From NCBI RefSeq assembly GCF_001424405.1, contig NZ_LMPS01000004.1:1312-65311 (forward strand): 64,000 nucleotides of DNA. The letters run 5' to 3'. Below are positions 9,032 to 17,499 of this stretch, piece by piece. The first letter of the stretch is position 1. The number at the start of each line of letters is the position of its first letter. The notes under the pieces were generated by a model. The model made no database searches. It saw nothing but the letters and a program-made list of their open reading frames with translations, and was not told where the DNA came from. This DNA is from Dyadobacter sp. Leaf189. Lineage in GTDB: Bacteria > Bacteroidota > Bacteroidia > Cytophagales > Spirosomataceae. The position numbers were made by a program, and so were the translations under genes.

Positions 9032-10540
9032 ATGGGAAAACCAACCGGATTTTTAGAGTTTGAAAGGGAATTGCCTAAAAAGAGAAGTGTTGATGAGCGC
9101 ATAAGGGATTACAGTGAGATTGAAACGGCACCTACGGACTCTAATTCCAAACAGCAGGCGGCCCGATGTATGGACTGCGGCATTCCTTTTTGTCACAATG
9201 GTTGCCCGCTCGGAAATATCATCCCCGAATTCAACGACGCAGTGTACGATGAAAACTGGGCGCTGGCTTACGAGATCCTCTCGTCAACCAACAATTTCCC
9301 TGAATTCACCGGCCGCATTTGCCCGGCTCCTTGCGAAGCTTCGTGCGTACTTGGCATTAACAAGCCGCCGGTAGCTATCGAATACATCGAGAAAGCCATT
9401 ATAGAAAAAGCATTTGAGCTGGACCTTGTAAAACCACGTATTCCTAAAACTCGCACCGGCAAAAAAGTGGCCGTTGTGGGATCAGGACCTGCGGGTATGG
9501 CGGCTGCATACCAGCTTAATCAGGCTGGTCATACAGTAGTGCTGCTGGAAAGAGCCGATAAGATCGGCGGATTGGTACGCTACGGTATCCCCGATTTCAA
9601 GCTGGCTAAATCCGTGATCGATCGCCGCCTTGCAGTAATGGAGGCAGAAGGCGTTGAATTCCGGACCAATGTAAATGTGGGTGTGGATATCAAAGCTGAT
9701 GAACTGACCAACGAGTTCGACGCAGTTATTCTGACAATGGGATCAACTGTGCCGAGGGACGTGAAAATTCCAGGCCGCCATTTGAAAGGTGTACATTTTG
9801 CAATGGAGTTTTTGAGCCAGCAAAACAAAAGAGTAGCCGGTATCAATCCTGAATTCGATCACCGCGGTGCTGCTTATGTGAATGGACAGATAATCGCAAA
9901 AGACAAACATGTTGTCGTAATTGGTGGTGGTGATACTGGCTCTGACTGTGTTGGAACTTCTGGCCGTCACGGTGCGAAATCTGTTACCCAGATTGAACTG
10001 ATGCCAATCCCTCCAAAAGAGCGCGACGCAAGTACGCCATGGCCAAACTGGCCGATGATGCTACGCACGTCGACTTCACACGAAGAGGGCTGCGACAGAC
10101 ATTGGTCAATCAATACCAAGGAATTCGTGGGTGACGAAAACGGCAACCTGAAAGAGCTGAAAATCGTCGACCTGGATTGGCAGAAAGATCCTGAGACGGG
10201 TAGAATGCAAATGGCAGAAGTACCTGGCAGCGAGCGGAATATTCCCTGCGAGCTTGCATTCCTGGCCGCTGGCTTCCTGCACCCGCAACAGGAAGGTCTG
10301 CTTACCGACCTGGAACTGGAATTTGACGAAAGAGGAAACATCAAAACCAATGGTTACCAATCTACTACCAACGAAAAAGTGTTTGCAGCAGGCGACTGTC
10401 GCCGCGGACAATCTTTGGTAGTTTGGGCGATCAGCGAAGGCCGCGAGGCTGCCAGAGCTGTGGATGAGTTCCTGACAGGAGAATCGTTTTTGGAAGCAAA
10501 AGCATTGTCCATGTTCAATCCGGTATTTGCTCACGCCTGA
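9032..10540 (+). CDS. gltD: Glutamate synthase small subunit
   Basis: The 502-residue beta subunit passes electrons from NADPH through FAD and Fe-S centres to GltB. N-terminal cysteines at 46, 49, 54 and 58 ([15 protein letters not shown]) and at 97, 101 and 105 form the 4Fe-4S ligands. The FAD-binding GSGPAG is at 150-155 and the NADPH-binding IGGGDTGSD at about 297-305. A C-terminal FAD contact reads [15 protein letters not shown]. It is complete, directly downstream of gltB, and followed by a hairpin terminator. Confidence 0.97.
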   Translation: MGKPTGFLEFERELPKKRSVDERIRDYSEIETAPTDSNSKQQAARCMDCGIPFCHNGCPLGNIIPEFNDAVYDENWALAYEILSSTNNFPEFTGRICPAPCEASCVLGINKPPVAIEYIEKAIIEKAFELDLVKPRIPKTRTGKKVAVVGSGPAGMAAAYQLNQAGHTVVLLERADKIGGLVRYGIPDFKLAKSVIDRRLAVMEAEGVEFRTNVNVGVDIKADELTNEFDAVILTMGSTVPRDVKIPGRHLKGVHFAMEFLSQQNKRVAGINPEFDHRGAAYVNGQIIAKDKHVVVIGGGDTGSDCVGTSGRHGAKSVTQIELMPIPPKERDASTPWPNWPMMLRTSTSHEEGCDRHWSINTKEFVGDENGNLKELKIVDLDWQKDPETGRMQMAEVPGSERNIPCELAFLAAGFLHPQQEGLLTDLELEFDERGNIKTNGYQSTTNEKVFAAGDCRRGQSLVVWAISEGREAARAVDEFLTGESFLEAKALSMFNPVFAHA

Positions 10541-10583
10541 TCAATAACAGACAATCCAAGTCTGTCTTCCAATATCTTTTGAC

Positions 10584-10618
10584 AAGAAGCTGTCCAATCC
10601 GGGCAGCTTCTTACTTTT
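10584..10618 (+). terminator. Terminator hairpin after gltD
   Basis: AAGAAGCTG (10584-10592) pairs with CAGCTTCTT (10604-10612), followed by ACTTTT. The stem is strong and the T tail short. It ends the gltBD transcript. Confidence 0.65.
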
Positions 10619-10626
10619 GATACCCC

Positions 10627-10634
10627 TATATTTG
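10627..10634 (+). promoter_or_regulatory. -7 box for the deacetylase gene
   Basis: TATATTTG matches TAnnTTTG and lies 33 bp before the deacetylase start codon, after the gltD terminator. No TTG at the ideal spacing. Confidence 0.5.
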
Positions 10635-10667
10635 GTCGAAAATTTCGTCTGAACAGACACATAGTTC

Positions 10668-11303
10668 ATGTTTTTACACAATTCCCCATTCTGGCTACGG
10701 GCATTTTTCCCCGGGTTTACCTGGCGCATTAAGACGGATGAGAAAAAGCTTTTCATCACATTTGACGATGGCCCGATTCCGGATATAACAGAATTTGTAC
10801 TGGACACCCTGCGGGATTTCAATGCGAAGGCGACGTTCTTCTGCATTGGGGACAATGTGCGAAAGCATCCCGATATTTTCAGCAAAGTGCTGGCGGCCGG
10901 GCATACTATTGGTAACCACACGTTCAACCATTTGAACGGGTGGAAAACTGATGACCAGGAATACCTCAGTAATATTCAGAAATGCGACGAGCAACTGGCT
11001 TTATCTACGGTTCTGTTCCGCCCGCCTTATGGGAGAATAAGGAAAACGCAGTCGAAAGTAGTATTGCAAAACAGGAAGATCATTATGTGGGATGTGCTGA
11101 CTGCTGATTTTTCACAGGAGCTGACTCCCGATACAGTTTTGCAAAAGTCGATACAATATTCCCGGAACGGATCCATTGTGCTGTTTCACGACAGCATCAA
11201 AGCCGCCAGAAATATGCAGTTTACCTTACCCAGGTATCTTGAACATTATGCAGAGAAAGGGTTTACTTTCGAAGCTTTACCAATGAAGTGGAATGGCATT
11301 TGA
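10668..11303 (+). CDS. Polysaccharide deacetylase (NodB/CE4)
   Basis: 211 residues with the NodB homology motifs in order: TFDDGP (catalytic Asp and metal Asp), HTIGNHTFNHL (metal His pair), RPPYGR, WDVLTADF and the closing VLFHDS. Enzymes of this type remove N- or O-acetyl groups from chitin-like or peptidoglycan sugars using a divalent metal. No clear signal peptide or membrane helix is visible, so location is uncertain. Its last 11 bases overlap the glycosyltransferase gene, so the two are co-translated and probably act on the same glycan. Confidence 0.88.
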   Translation: MFLHNSPFWLRAFFPGFTWRIKTDEKKLFITFDDGPIPDITEFVLDTLRDFNAKATFFCIGDNVRKHPDIFSKVLAAGHTIGNHTFNHLNGWKTDDQEYLSNIQKCDEQLALSTVLFRPPYGRIRKTQSKVVLQNRKIIMWDVLTADFSQELTPDTVLQKSIQYSRNGSIVLFHDSIKAARNMQFTLPRYLEHYAEKGFTFEALPMKWNGI

Positions 11304-12303
11304 TTCTATTGAAAACAGGCACGCGCGCATCAGTATCCTTGTAGCAGCCCGAAATGAGGAACAAAATATAGAAAGGTGCCTGCAATCGCTGAATGCACTC
11401 CGGTTTCCGGAAGGAGAAATTGAAATACTGATCGGAGACGATAATTCAGACGATCATACAGCTTTACTCGTACACCAATTTTGCATTGACAAACCCCAAT
11501 TTAAATATCATAAAATCACCAGTCAGCTTGCGGGGCTAAAAGGAAAAGCCAACGTGCTGGCTCAGCTCGCACATTTCGCAACCGGTGACTACTTTTTCTA
11601 TTGTGACGCGGACATCGCCGTGAAGCCCGGCTGGGTTGCAGAAATGCTCCCGCACTTCAAACCAAATACGGGTGTTGTCGTAGGTCTTACAAGAATGAAA
11701 AAGTCACATTTCCTGGCTGATCTGCTTTCGATGGAGTGGCTTTTCGCATTGACCGTCACCCGATTTTTTTCTCTGCTCAAAATTCCCATTACCGGAATGG
11801 GCAATAATATGGCGGTAAGCCGAGAAGCTTATTTCGCTATCGGAGGTTATGAGAAGATTGGATTCTCGATCGTGGAGGATTACGCACTCTTTATCGCGAT
11901 TGCAGACAGCCGTTTTGACTTTCAAATGGCGTACAAAGAAGAGGTTCTCAGCATTTCGGAGCCTGTAAATACTTTTTCTGAACTTCTGAAACAGCGGAGA
12001 AGGTGGATGCAGGGAGTTATGCAATCATTCTGGGTCACCAAGCTCAGCCTTTTCGTTTCATCACTGATCGTACCCCTGCTCTTTTTGGTATCGCTCTGGC
12101 TCCCCATTGATCCCATAACGAGCGTTATTCAGTATTACCTATTGATTACAGTCATTTCCCTGATCGCGATAATTATGCTGAAACAACCCGACCTATGGAA
12201 AGCCGCATTGTTATTCTGGTTCTACATGGTAAGCATTGGTCCGATCATGCTGGTGAACTATTATTCACCAGGGAAGACGGTTTGGAAAGGGAGGGAGTAC
12301 TGA
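11293..12303 (+). CDS. Membrane glycosyltransferase, family 2
   Basis: 336 residues. The GT2 fold starts with ISILVAARNEE. The DXD-like site is CDADIAV, the acceptor-side acidic motif is VEDYALF, and QRRRWMQG matches the Q(Q/R)xRW signature of processive GT2 enzymes. Three or so hydrophobic segments follow (about 255-330), so the enzyme sits in the inner membrane with its active site in the cytoplasm. The overlap with the upstream deacetylase suggests joint synthesis and deacetylation of a surface or exported polysaccharide. The product cannot be named from sequence. Confidence 0.85.
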   Translation: MAFDSIENRHARISILVAARNEEQNIERCLQSLNALRFPEGEIEILIGDDNSDDHTALLVHQFCIDKPQFKYHKITSQLAGLKGKANVLAQLAHFATGDYFFYCDADIAVKPGWVAEMLPHFKPNTGVVVGLTRMKKSHFLADLLSMEWLFALTVTRFFSLLKIPITGMGNNMAVSREAYFAIGGYEKIGFSIVEDYALFIAIADSRFDFQMAYKEEVLSISEPVNTFSELLKQRRRWMQGVMQSFWVTKLSLFVSSLIVPLLFLVSLWLPIDPITSVIQYYLLITVISLIAIIMLKQPDLWKAALLFWFYMVSIGPIMLVNYYSPGKTVWKGREY

Positions 12304-12437
12304 GGGGGATGTCGGCTCTCGGCTGTCGGCTTTCATACCCTAAATCCCTAAAGGGACTTTTTTGCTTTTTGGAAAAAGCGGTTTTATAGCACTCATAAAC
12401 TCAATCGCTCATTCACTCATTCACTCATTCCCCTCCC
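12304..12437. repeat. Intergenic region with heptad and octad tandem repeats
   Basis: Just after the glycosyltransferase stop come three heptads of form CGGCTNT (12313-12333). Near the next start codon the octad CTCATTCA repeats almost three times (12408-12430). A weak CCC/GGG hairpin followed by a T run lies between them and may terminate the upstream transcript. Confidence 0.7.
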
Positions 12438-13196
12438 ATGATCGAAACCCACGCACATATTTACAGCGACGACTATAATGATGACCGGGCTGCTATGCTT
12501 GAACGGGCCTGGATGGGTGGTGTGGAGCAGATTTGGATGCCTAACTGTGATTCGGGTACTATTGCGCCGATGATGGAACTTGCGCGGGCTTTTCCGGAAA
12601 AATGTCTTCCTATGATCGGTCTGCACCCGACTTACGTGAAGGATGATTTTGAAAAGGAATTACAGATCATGGAAGAGTGGCTGGACAAATATCCGTTTAT
12701 TGCCGTAGGTGAGATCGGGATGGATCTGTATTGGGATGTGACGTACCGGGAGCAGCAGGAAAAGGCATTTCTGTACCAATGCAAGCTCGCCCGAAAGCAT
12801 GATCTTTGGATTGATATCCACAGCAGAAATGCGTTCCGGGAGACAGTAGCCCTGATCGAGCAATTTGGCGACAGCCAGCTGAATGGAATATTCCATTGTT
12901 TTACAGGAAATCTGGACGAGGCGAAAAAAGCCATTGAGCTTGGATTTAAACTAGGAATCGGCGGCGTTTCTACATTCAAGAATGGCGGATTGGATAAAGT
13001 GATCCCGTTTATAGAGCTGGAACATCTGGTGCTCGAAACCGACGCGCCTTATCTGGCGCCTGTACCCTACCGCGGGAAACGTAATGAAGTTTCGTACATT
13101 GATATCGTCGCGCAGCGCGTTGCCGATTTGAAACAAATAACAAAAACAGAAGTCATCGCCGCTACGACTCAAAATGCGTTAAGTCTTCTCAGGTAA
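12438..13196 (+). CDS. TatD-family metal-dependent hydrolase
   Basis: A 252-residue TIM-barrel deoxyribonuclease family protein. Metal ligands are visible in order: ETHAHIYS at the start (HxH), GEIGMDLYWD (bridging Glu), DIHSRNA (His), FHCFTG (His) and LETDAPYLAP (Asp). TatD proteins have 3'-5' DNase activity linked to repair in E. coli. The next gene starts 7 bp later. Confidence 0.9.
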   Translation: MIETHAHIYSDDYNDDRAAMLERAWMGGVEQIWMPNCDSGTIAPMMELARAFPEKCLPMIGLHPTYVKDDFEKELQIMEEWLDKYPFIAVGEIGMDLYWDVTYREQQEKAFLYQCKLARKHDLWIDIHSRNAFRETVALIEQFGDSQLNGIFHCFTGNLDEAKKAIELGFKLGIGGVSTFKNGGLDKVIPFIELEHLVLETDAPYLAPVPYRGKRNEVSYIDIVAQRVADLKQITKTEVIAATTQNALSLLR

Positions 13197-13203
13197 GCTA
13201 AGT

Positions 13204-14277
13204 ATGAATTATTCCAAAATCCACATTAACCCCATTTCACCGGCGCCAACTTCCGGCTCCGTACTTGTGATATATACCGGCGGTACGCTGGGGATGGTGT
13301 ATGAAACGAAGGACAGGCAACTGGTGCCCTTTAATTTCGAGCAGATCATTGAAAAAGTGCCGGAAATAAGCCGGCTTGATTTCGAGATCACTTTCCTTTC
13401 ATTACCAAAGCCCATCGATTCTTCGAATGTAAACCCTGAGATATGGGTTGAACTTGCACAGATTATCGGCACGCATTATGATCAGTATGACAGCTTTGTG
13501 ATCCTGCATGGAACGGATACAATGGCGTACACGGCGTCAGCTCTGAGTTACCTCCTGGAAAATCTGAACAAACCCGTAATCCTGACAGGCGCACAGCTGC
13601 CGATCGGTGTAGCGCGGTCGGACGCCAGGGAAAATGTGATTACGGCACTGGAACTGGCGGCTGCAAGAAATCCGGACGGCACTCCAATCATTGCCGAAGT
13701 ATGCATTTACTTCAACTCTTCGCTGTTGCGCGGCAACCGTTCTAAAAAGAAAGAAAGCTCTGACTTCAATGCATTCCACTCAGAGAACTATCCCCCACTC
13801 GCAACAGCGGGCGTGCATATCGACTACAATTTCCCGTATATCAAACCCTACCAGCAAAATGCGGGATTGATCGTTCATAGCTCCCTGAATACGCGTGTGG
13901 CATTTTTGAAGATGTTCCCTGGCATTAGTCCGGAAGTAGTTCAGGCCATTCTGGGCATTGAAAATCTGCGTGGCATCGTGCTAGAAACATTCGGCGCAGG
14001 CAATGCAACGACCGACATCTGGTTCCTCAGCGCGATCAGCAAAGCAATTGAGAAAGAGATCGTGATTTTCAATGTATCGCAATGCGACGGCGGCCGCGTT
14101 GCGCAGGGCCAATATCAAACCAGTAAATACCTGCAGCAGGCCGGCGTAGTAAGCGGCTCCGACATCACAGCCGAAGCCGCCATAACCAAGATGATGTTCG
14201 TTTTCGGAATAGAAACCGATTATCAAAAGTGCGTACAGCTGCTGGGAACACCATTACGGGGAGAAATGAGCATTTGA
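13204..14277 (+). CDS. ansA: Type I (cytoplasmic) L-asparaginase
   Basis: A 357-residue protein of the asparaginase/glutaminase family, converting asparagine to aspartate and ammonia. The first catalytic Thr is in YTGGTLGM and the second triad is in VILHGTDTMAYTASAL. No signal peptide is present, fitting the low-affinity cytoplasmic type. It lies 7 bp after tatD and probably shares its transcript. Confidence 0.92.
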   Translation: MNYSKIHINPISPAPTSGSVLVIYTGGTLGMVYETKDRQLVPFNFEQIIEKVPEISRLDFEITFLSLPKPIDSSNVNPEIWVELAQIIGTHYDQYDSFVILHGTDTMAYTASALSYLLENLNKPVILTGAQLPIGVARSDARENVITALELAAARNPDGTPIIAEVCIYFNSSLLRGNRSKKKESSDFNAFHSENYPPLATAGVHIDYNFPYIKPYQQNAGLIVHSSLNTRVAFLKMFPGISPEVVQAILGIENLRGIVLETFGAGNATTDIWFLSAISKAIEKEIVIFNVSQCDGGRVAQGQYQTSKYLQQAGVVSGSDITAEAAITKMMFVFGIETDYQKCVQLLGTPLRGEMSI

Positions 14278-14289
14278 TTCACCCCGGAT

Positions 14290-14319
14290 TTGTATTACAG
14301 CTCAGCTTTGTTATATTTG
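14290..14319 (+). promoter_or_regulatory. Promoter of tRNA-Ser(GGA)
   Basis: TTG (14290-14292), a 19-bp spacer, then TATATTTG (14312-14319): a textbook Bacteroidota promoter. The predicted start is about 12 bp before the tRNA. Confidence 0.75.
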
Positions 14320-14338
14320 CACCCCGTAACCACAAAAT

Positions 14339-14425
14339 AGAGGGGTGTCCGAGTGGTTGAAGGAGCTACCCTGGAAAGGTAGTATATGGGTAACTGTATC
14401 GAGAGTTCGAATCTCTTCCCCTCTG
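14339..14425 (+). tRNA. tRNA-Ser(GGA)
   Basis: An 87-nt type II tRNA. The acceptor AGAGGGG pairs with CCCCTCT with discriminator G. The anticodon stem is CTACC/GGTAG with loop CTGGAAA (anticodon GGA). It has a long variable arm and T loop TTCGAAT. It has its own promoter and terminator. Confidence 0.95.
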
Positions 14426-14426
14426 C

Positions 14427-14464
14427 AAAAAGGTCAATTTTCGATATGAAAATTGACCTTTTTT
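14427..14464. terminator. Strong two-way terminator
   Basis: A 15-bp stem (14428-14442 with 14448-14462) carries AAAAGG at its base and ends in a T tract. It has A and T tracts on opposite flanks, so it can end tRNA-Ser from the left and the GH106-like gene from the right. Confidence 0.85.
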
Positions 14465-14506
14465 AATGCCCGCGAATCAGCTGATAAATATGTAAAGCCA
14501 CAAACC

Positions 14507-17386
14507 TCAGTCAGCAATCAGCACCCGCACTGGCCCCAGTAACCCGGAATGTGTGAGTTGCCAGCTTTCCAGCACTTTGACATTCGTTTTGGTCAATCGC
14601 TTTTCTACCGGTTTTGTCCGGTCACCGATGAGGCGGTTCCGCCAGGTGTTCACAACTTCTACCTGCAAATCATTGTCTTTTTCGCGTAAAAGTCCGCTTA
14701 CATTCACCCGTAGCGGCGGCGCCCAAAGGATACCCAGGTCTTTTCCATTCAAAGTCACTTTCGCGATACCGATATCTTTTACTTCTCCTAAATCCAGAAA
14801 TACGGATTTCCCTGTGCTCGAAGTCGGGTTTACATCAAACTTTTTGGAATAAATCGCCTTACCTGAATAAAACTTGATCCCCTGTTCATTCCGGTCGGTC
14901 CAGCTGGTCAGCTCGGTGAATACCGCCTTTTCTGGCCCGCCCCATTTCGTATCAAATGCCACATCCCAGGCACCGTGAAGTGTTGTAACCGTTTGATATT
15001 CCAGGAAATTAGTCTTTGCAGTACCGTTACCAGACTTTTCGATATCCTTTTTGAAAACAACAAAAATGGAACCGTAAGGATCGAATTGAAGCGGCACATA
15101 AGTGATACCATCTTTTTGGGTAAATGCGGCGGCTGGCCTCGTTTCGCCGGTTACCGCATTCCAAAGTTCCGGCTGCTTGCCCGAAATGCGGAATGCTGCG
15201 GTCATCTTCGAAGCAGCGCGATTCTGGCTGCTGATAAAATAAAGATCGGTATCCGGCGTCACGCGGTGAATGTAATCATAGCGACTGCCCGATTCCTTTT
15301 CTACAACTTCCATATCAAACGCAACTCCTGCCGAGCGCAGGTATTCAGCCGCATTCTGCCCCCAAACCACCAGACCTTTTCCTACTTTGCGCGAGCCCGT
15401 CGCCTGATTTTCAGTGCCCCAAAGTGCGTCGGCGATCTTTTTCAGACTTTGCTCAGAAGCAGGGTATTTCACCAGACTTGCCGTTGTGACCGTTTTGTTT
15501 CCAATAATAGTCGCACCTGCTTTCACCAATGCTTCCACCTTAGTCAGAGCCGCGAGGGACAGCGTTTTGTGATCCGGCAAAGCCAGCACGCGGTAGGAAA
15601 CGCCGTGTGGCAAAACGAGTTTCCCGTCTTTTACTTCCAATGCAAGCAGCCGGTCCTCATTGATCAGGTCGTAGTCAAATCCCGGCAACGCGCCTGCCGG
15701 ATCATCCTCTTTGAGCCTGCCGATATTGGGAGAGTGATCGCCGTAATAATAGAGCACGTCGGCCACGGAAGTGCCTTGCTGCAGCAGGTACTGGCAACGG
15801 GTCAGGTATTTGATAAACTCCGTTGAATGGTTCCACCACGTTACATTGGGATTAAAATGCGTACCTGCGAAATATTCCTGACCGGGAAGGCCCATCGCTT
15901 TCGGCGAGGCGGTGAATGTATGCAGGTAAACAAGGTTCAGTCCCGCGCAAAACTCATGGTCAGCGCTGGGTTTCATATCCGACCACATTACGTCATTCCA
16001 ATGCGGGCCGATAGTCGTGAATGATTCTGCACCTACGAGCTTCTTATTAAATATCTTGGCTGCGCTTCCTGCCTGTTTTACAAAAAAACGATCAACCGGC
16101 CGGGCGCGGTGTGGCGACGGTGACCAGAATTCACTCATCATGATCTCGCTGTGACCATAGTTTTTCAATCCGTCGAATGGACCCGCGTGCGGCCCGGCAG
16201 ATTCCGGCTGCAGCCCGATCCCGTATGCGCCGGCGCGTTTTGCAAATGTACCGTAGTGTTTCTCGGAAATCAGGTCGCCCAGCGTTTTGCGGAGATCGGC
16301 CAGGAACCGGTTACTTACCTCGCGGTTTTCTATGATTTTGCCAGCAAGTACGGGCAGATACGGAATCGGATCATAGCCGCGGTATCTGATAAATTCTTTT
16401 TCAAAACCTTCGGTCCAGTTCAAACCGCCTGCTTCAAAACTGTCCGTCTGCAGGTACCTCAGCGTTTTACCAGCCATGGGCCCGATCGCTTTGAGCAGCG
16501 GCTCTACGTGCGTGTCCCAATACCGGTTAAAATTCTTTTCACTCAGATAATCGATCACGTGCCCCTGCCATTTGCCGCTCGATGTGGAAACCTCGGCGTC
16601 CGTGGGCGTGAATCCCATTCGCAGGATCGTCCATTCTCCGGCGGGCGCTTTCCAGCTGAGTTTTCCATTTTTGAAATGTTTGGTAATGTTGATTACCTGC
16701 TTCAAAGCGGCATCCTCCTCGCCCGGGGTTCCGGGAATATCAGTTAATAACGGGCGCGTTTCAGGAGCGGAACCACCTACCTCGCGGGTGGCCGCTTTAT
16801 TAGCTAAATCGCTGATCGGAGCACGGTTTGTAAAGGTTTTGGAAGGGACCGCCAGTACTACAATGTCGCGGTAGTAATCATAGCGCACTTCGGGCATAGT
16901 CAGTTCCATATTGACGGCTGTACCTCCTTTTACCTTTGTTTCTGAAAAAACCACCTGCTTGGCAGTTTCCGCGGGGGTAACGTCGGGCCCGCCCAGATTC
17001 CAGCCGCTTTGAATGCTCATCGACATCACCAGCCCAAGCCGGTCGGCCTCCTTGATGGCATGCACATAGAGCTCCTGCCAAGCCGGCGAGCCAAACATCG
17101 GGCCTTCCGGAACCTGATCATTCCCGCGCTGCTCAGCACCACCGGCATCGAAAATACAGGCGCCGCTGAAACCTTTGGCCTTCATTTCTTCCAAATCCCG
17201 CGTGATGGTTTCTTTATCGATATTCCCATTCAGCCACCACCACCAGCAGCGGATACCGTAGTCCGAAGTCGGGTTTTGAAAAACGGAAGGCTCGATAATG
17301 GCGGTACTTTTCTGAGCACATGCAGTTCCAAATGATAGCACCGCCAGTATGGCGATCAGGCAACATGATCTTAATTTTTGAAGCAT
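14507..17386 (-). CDS. GH106-like alpha-L-rhamnosidase
   Basis: 959 residues with an N-terminal signal peptide ending near TACAQ, possibly a lipoprotein since a Cys lies at the junction. The catalytic region opens with the family signature WWWWLNGNI, then DLEEMKAKGFSGACIFD. A long central region follows, and a C-terminal galactose-binding-like beta sandwich (VFLDLGEVKDIG, VEVVNTWRNRLIGD). GH106 enzymes remove alpha-L-rhamnose from pectic and related glycans. It is the only glycoside hydrolase of PUL 1, downstream of susC/susD, so rhamnose release from a captured oligosaccharide is the inferred job. A hairpin separates it from susD and may lower its expression. Confidence 0.82.
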   Translation of the reverse strand: MLQKLRSCCLIAILAVLSFGTACAQKSTAIIEPSVFQNPTSDYGIRCWWWWLNGNIDKETITRDLEEMKAKGFSGACIFDAGGAEQRGNDQVPEGPMFGSPAWQELYVHAIKEADRLGLVMSMSIQSGWNLGGPDVTPAETAKQVVFSETKVKGGTAVNMELTMPEVRYDYYRDIVVLAVPSKTFTNRAPISDLANKAATREVGGSAPETRPLLTDIPGTPGEEDAALKQVINITKHFKNGKLSWKAPAGEWTILRMGFTPTDAEVSTSSGKWQGHVIDYLSEKNFNRYWDTHVEPLLKAIGPMAGKTLRYLQTDSFEAGGLNWTEGFEKEFIRYRGYDPIPYLPVLAGKIIENREVSNRFLADLRKTLGDLISEKHYGTFAKRAGAYGIGLQPESAGPHAGPFDGLKNYGHSEIMMSEFWSPSPHRARPVDRFFVKQAGSAAKIFNKKLVGAESFTTIGPHWNDVMWSDMKPSADHEFCAGLNLVYLHTFTASPKAMGLPGQEYFAGTHFNPNVTWWNHSTEFIKYLTRCQYLLQQGTSVADVLYYYGDHSPNIGRLKEDDPAGALPGFDYDLINEDRLLALEVKDGKLVLPHGVSYRVLALPDHKTLSLAALTKVEALVKAGATIIGNKTVTTASLVKYPASEQSLKKIADALWGTENQATGSRKVGKGLVVWGQNAAEYLRSAGVAFDMEVVEKESGSRYDYIHRVTPDTDLYFISSQNRAASKMTAAFRISGKQPELWNAVTGETRPAAAFTQKDGITYVPLQFDPYGSIFVVFKKDIEKSGNGTAKTNFLEYQTVTTLHGAWDVAFDTKWGGPEKAVFTELTSWTDRNEQGIKFYSGKAIYSKKFDVNPTSSTGKSVFLDLGEVKDIGIAKVTLNGKDLGILWAPPLRVNVSGLLREKDNDLQVEVVNTWRNRLIGDRTKPVEKRLTKTNVKVLESWQLTHSGLLGPVRVLIAD

Positions 17387-17431
17387 TGGATCAGTAATTT
17401 TTTTAAATAAAAATGGTCAAAAAGATCAGGA

Positions 17432-17466
17432 GTTTAAAAGAATAGCCCGAACCGAAATCCGGGCTA
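17432..17466 (-). terminator. Hairpin between susD and the GH106-like gene
   Basis: TAGCCCG (17443-17449) pairs with CGGGCTA (17460-17466). On the minus strand it is followed by TTCTTTTAAAC. It may partially terminate after susD, giving less downstream mRNA. Confidence 0.45.
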
Positions 17467-17499
17467 CTGCTTTAAATTAACACTAAAACATTCCCCTTG

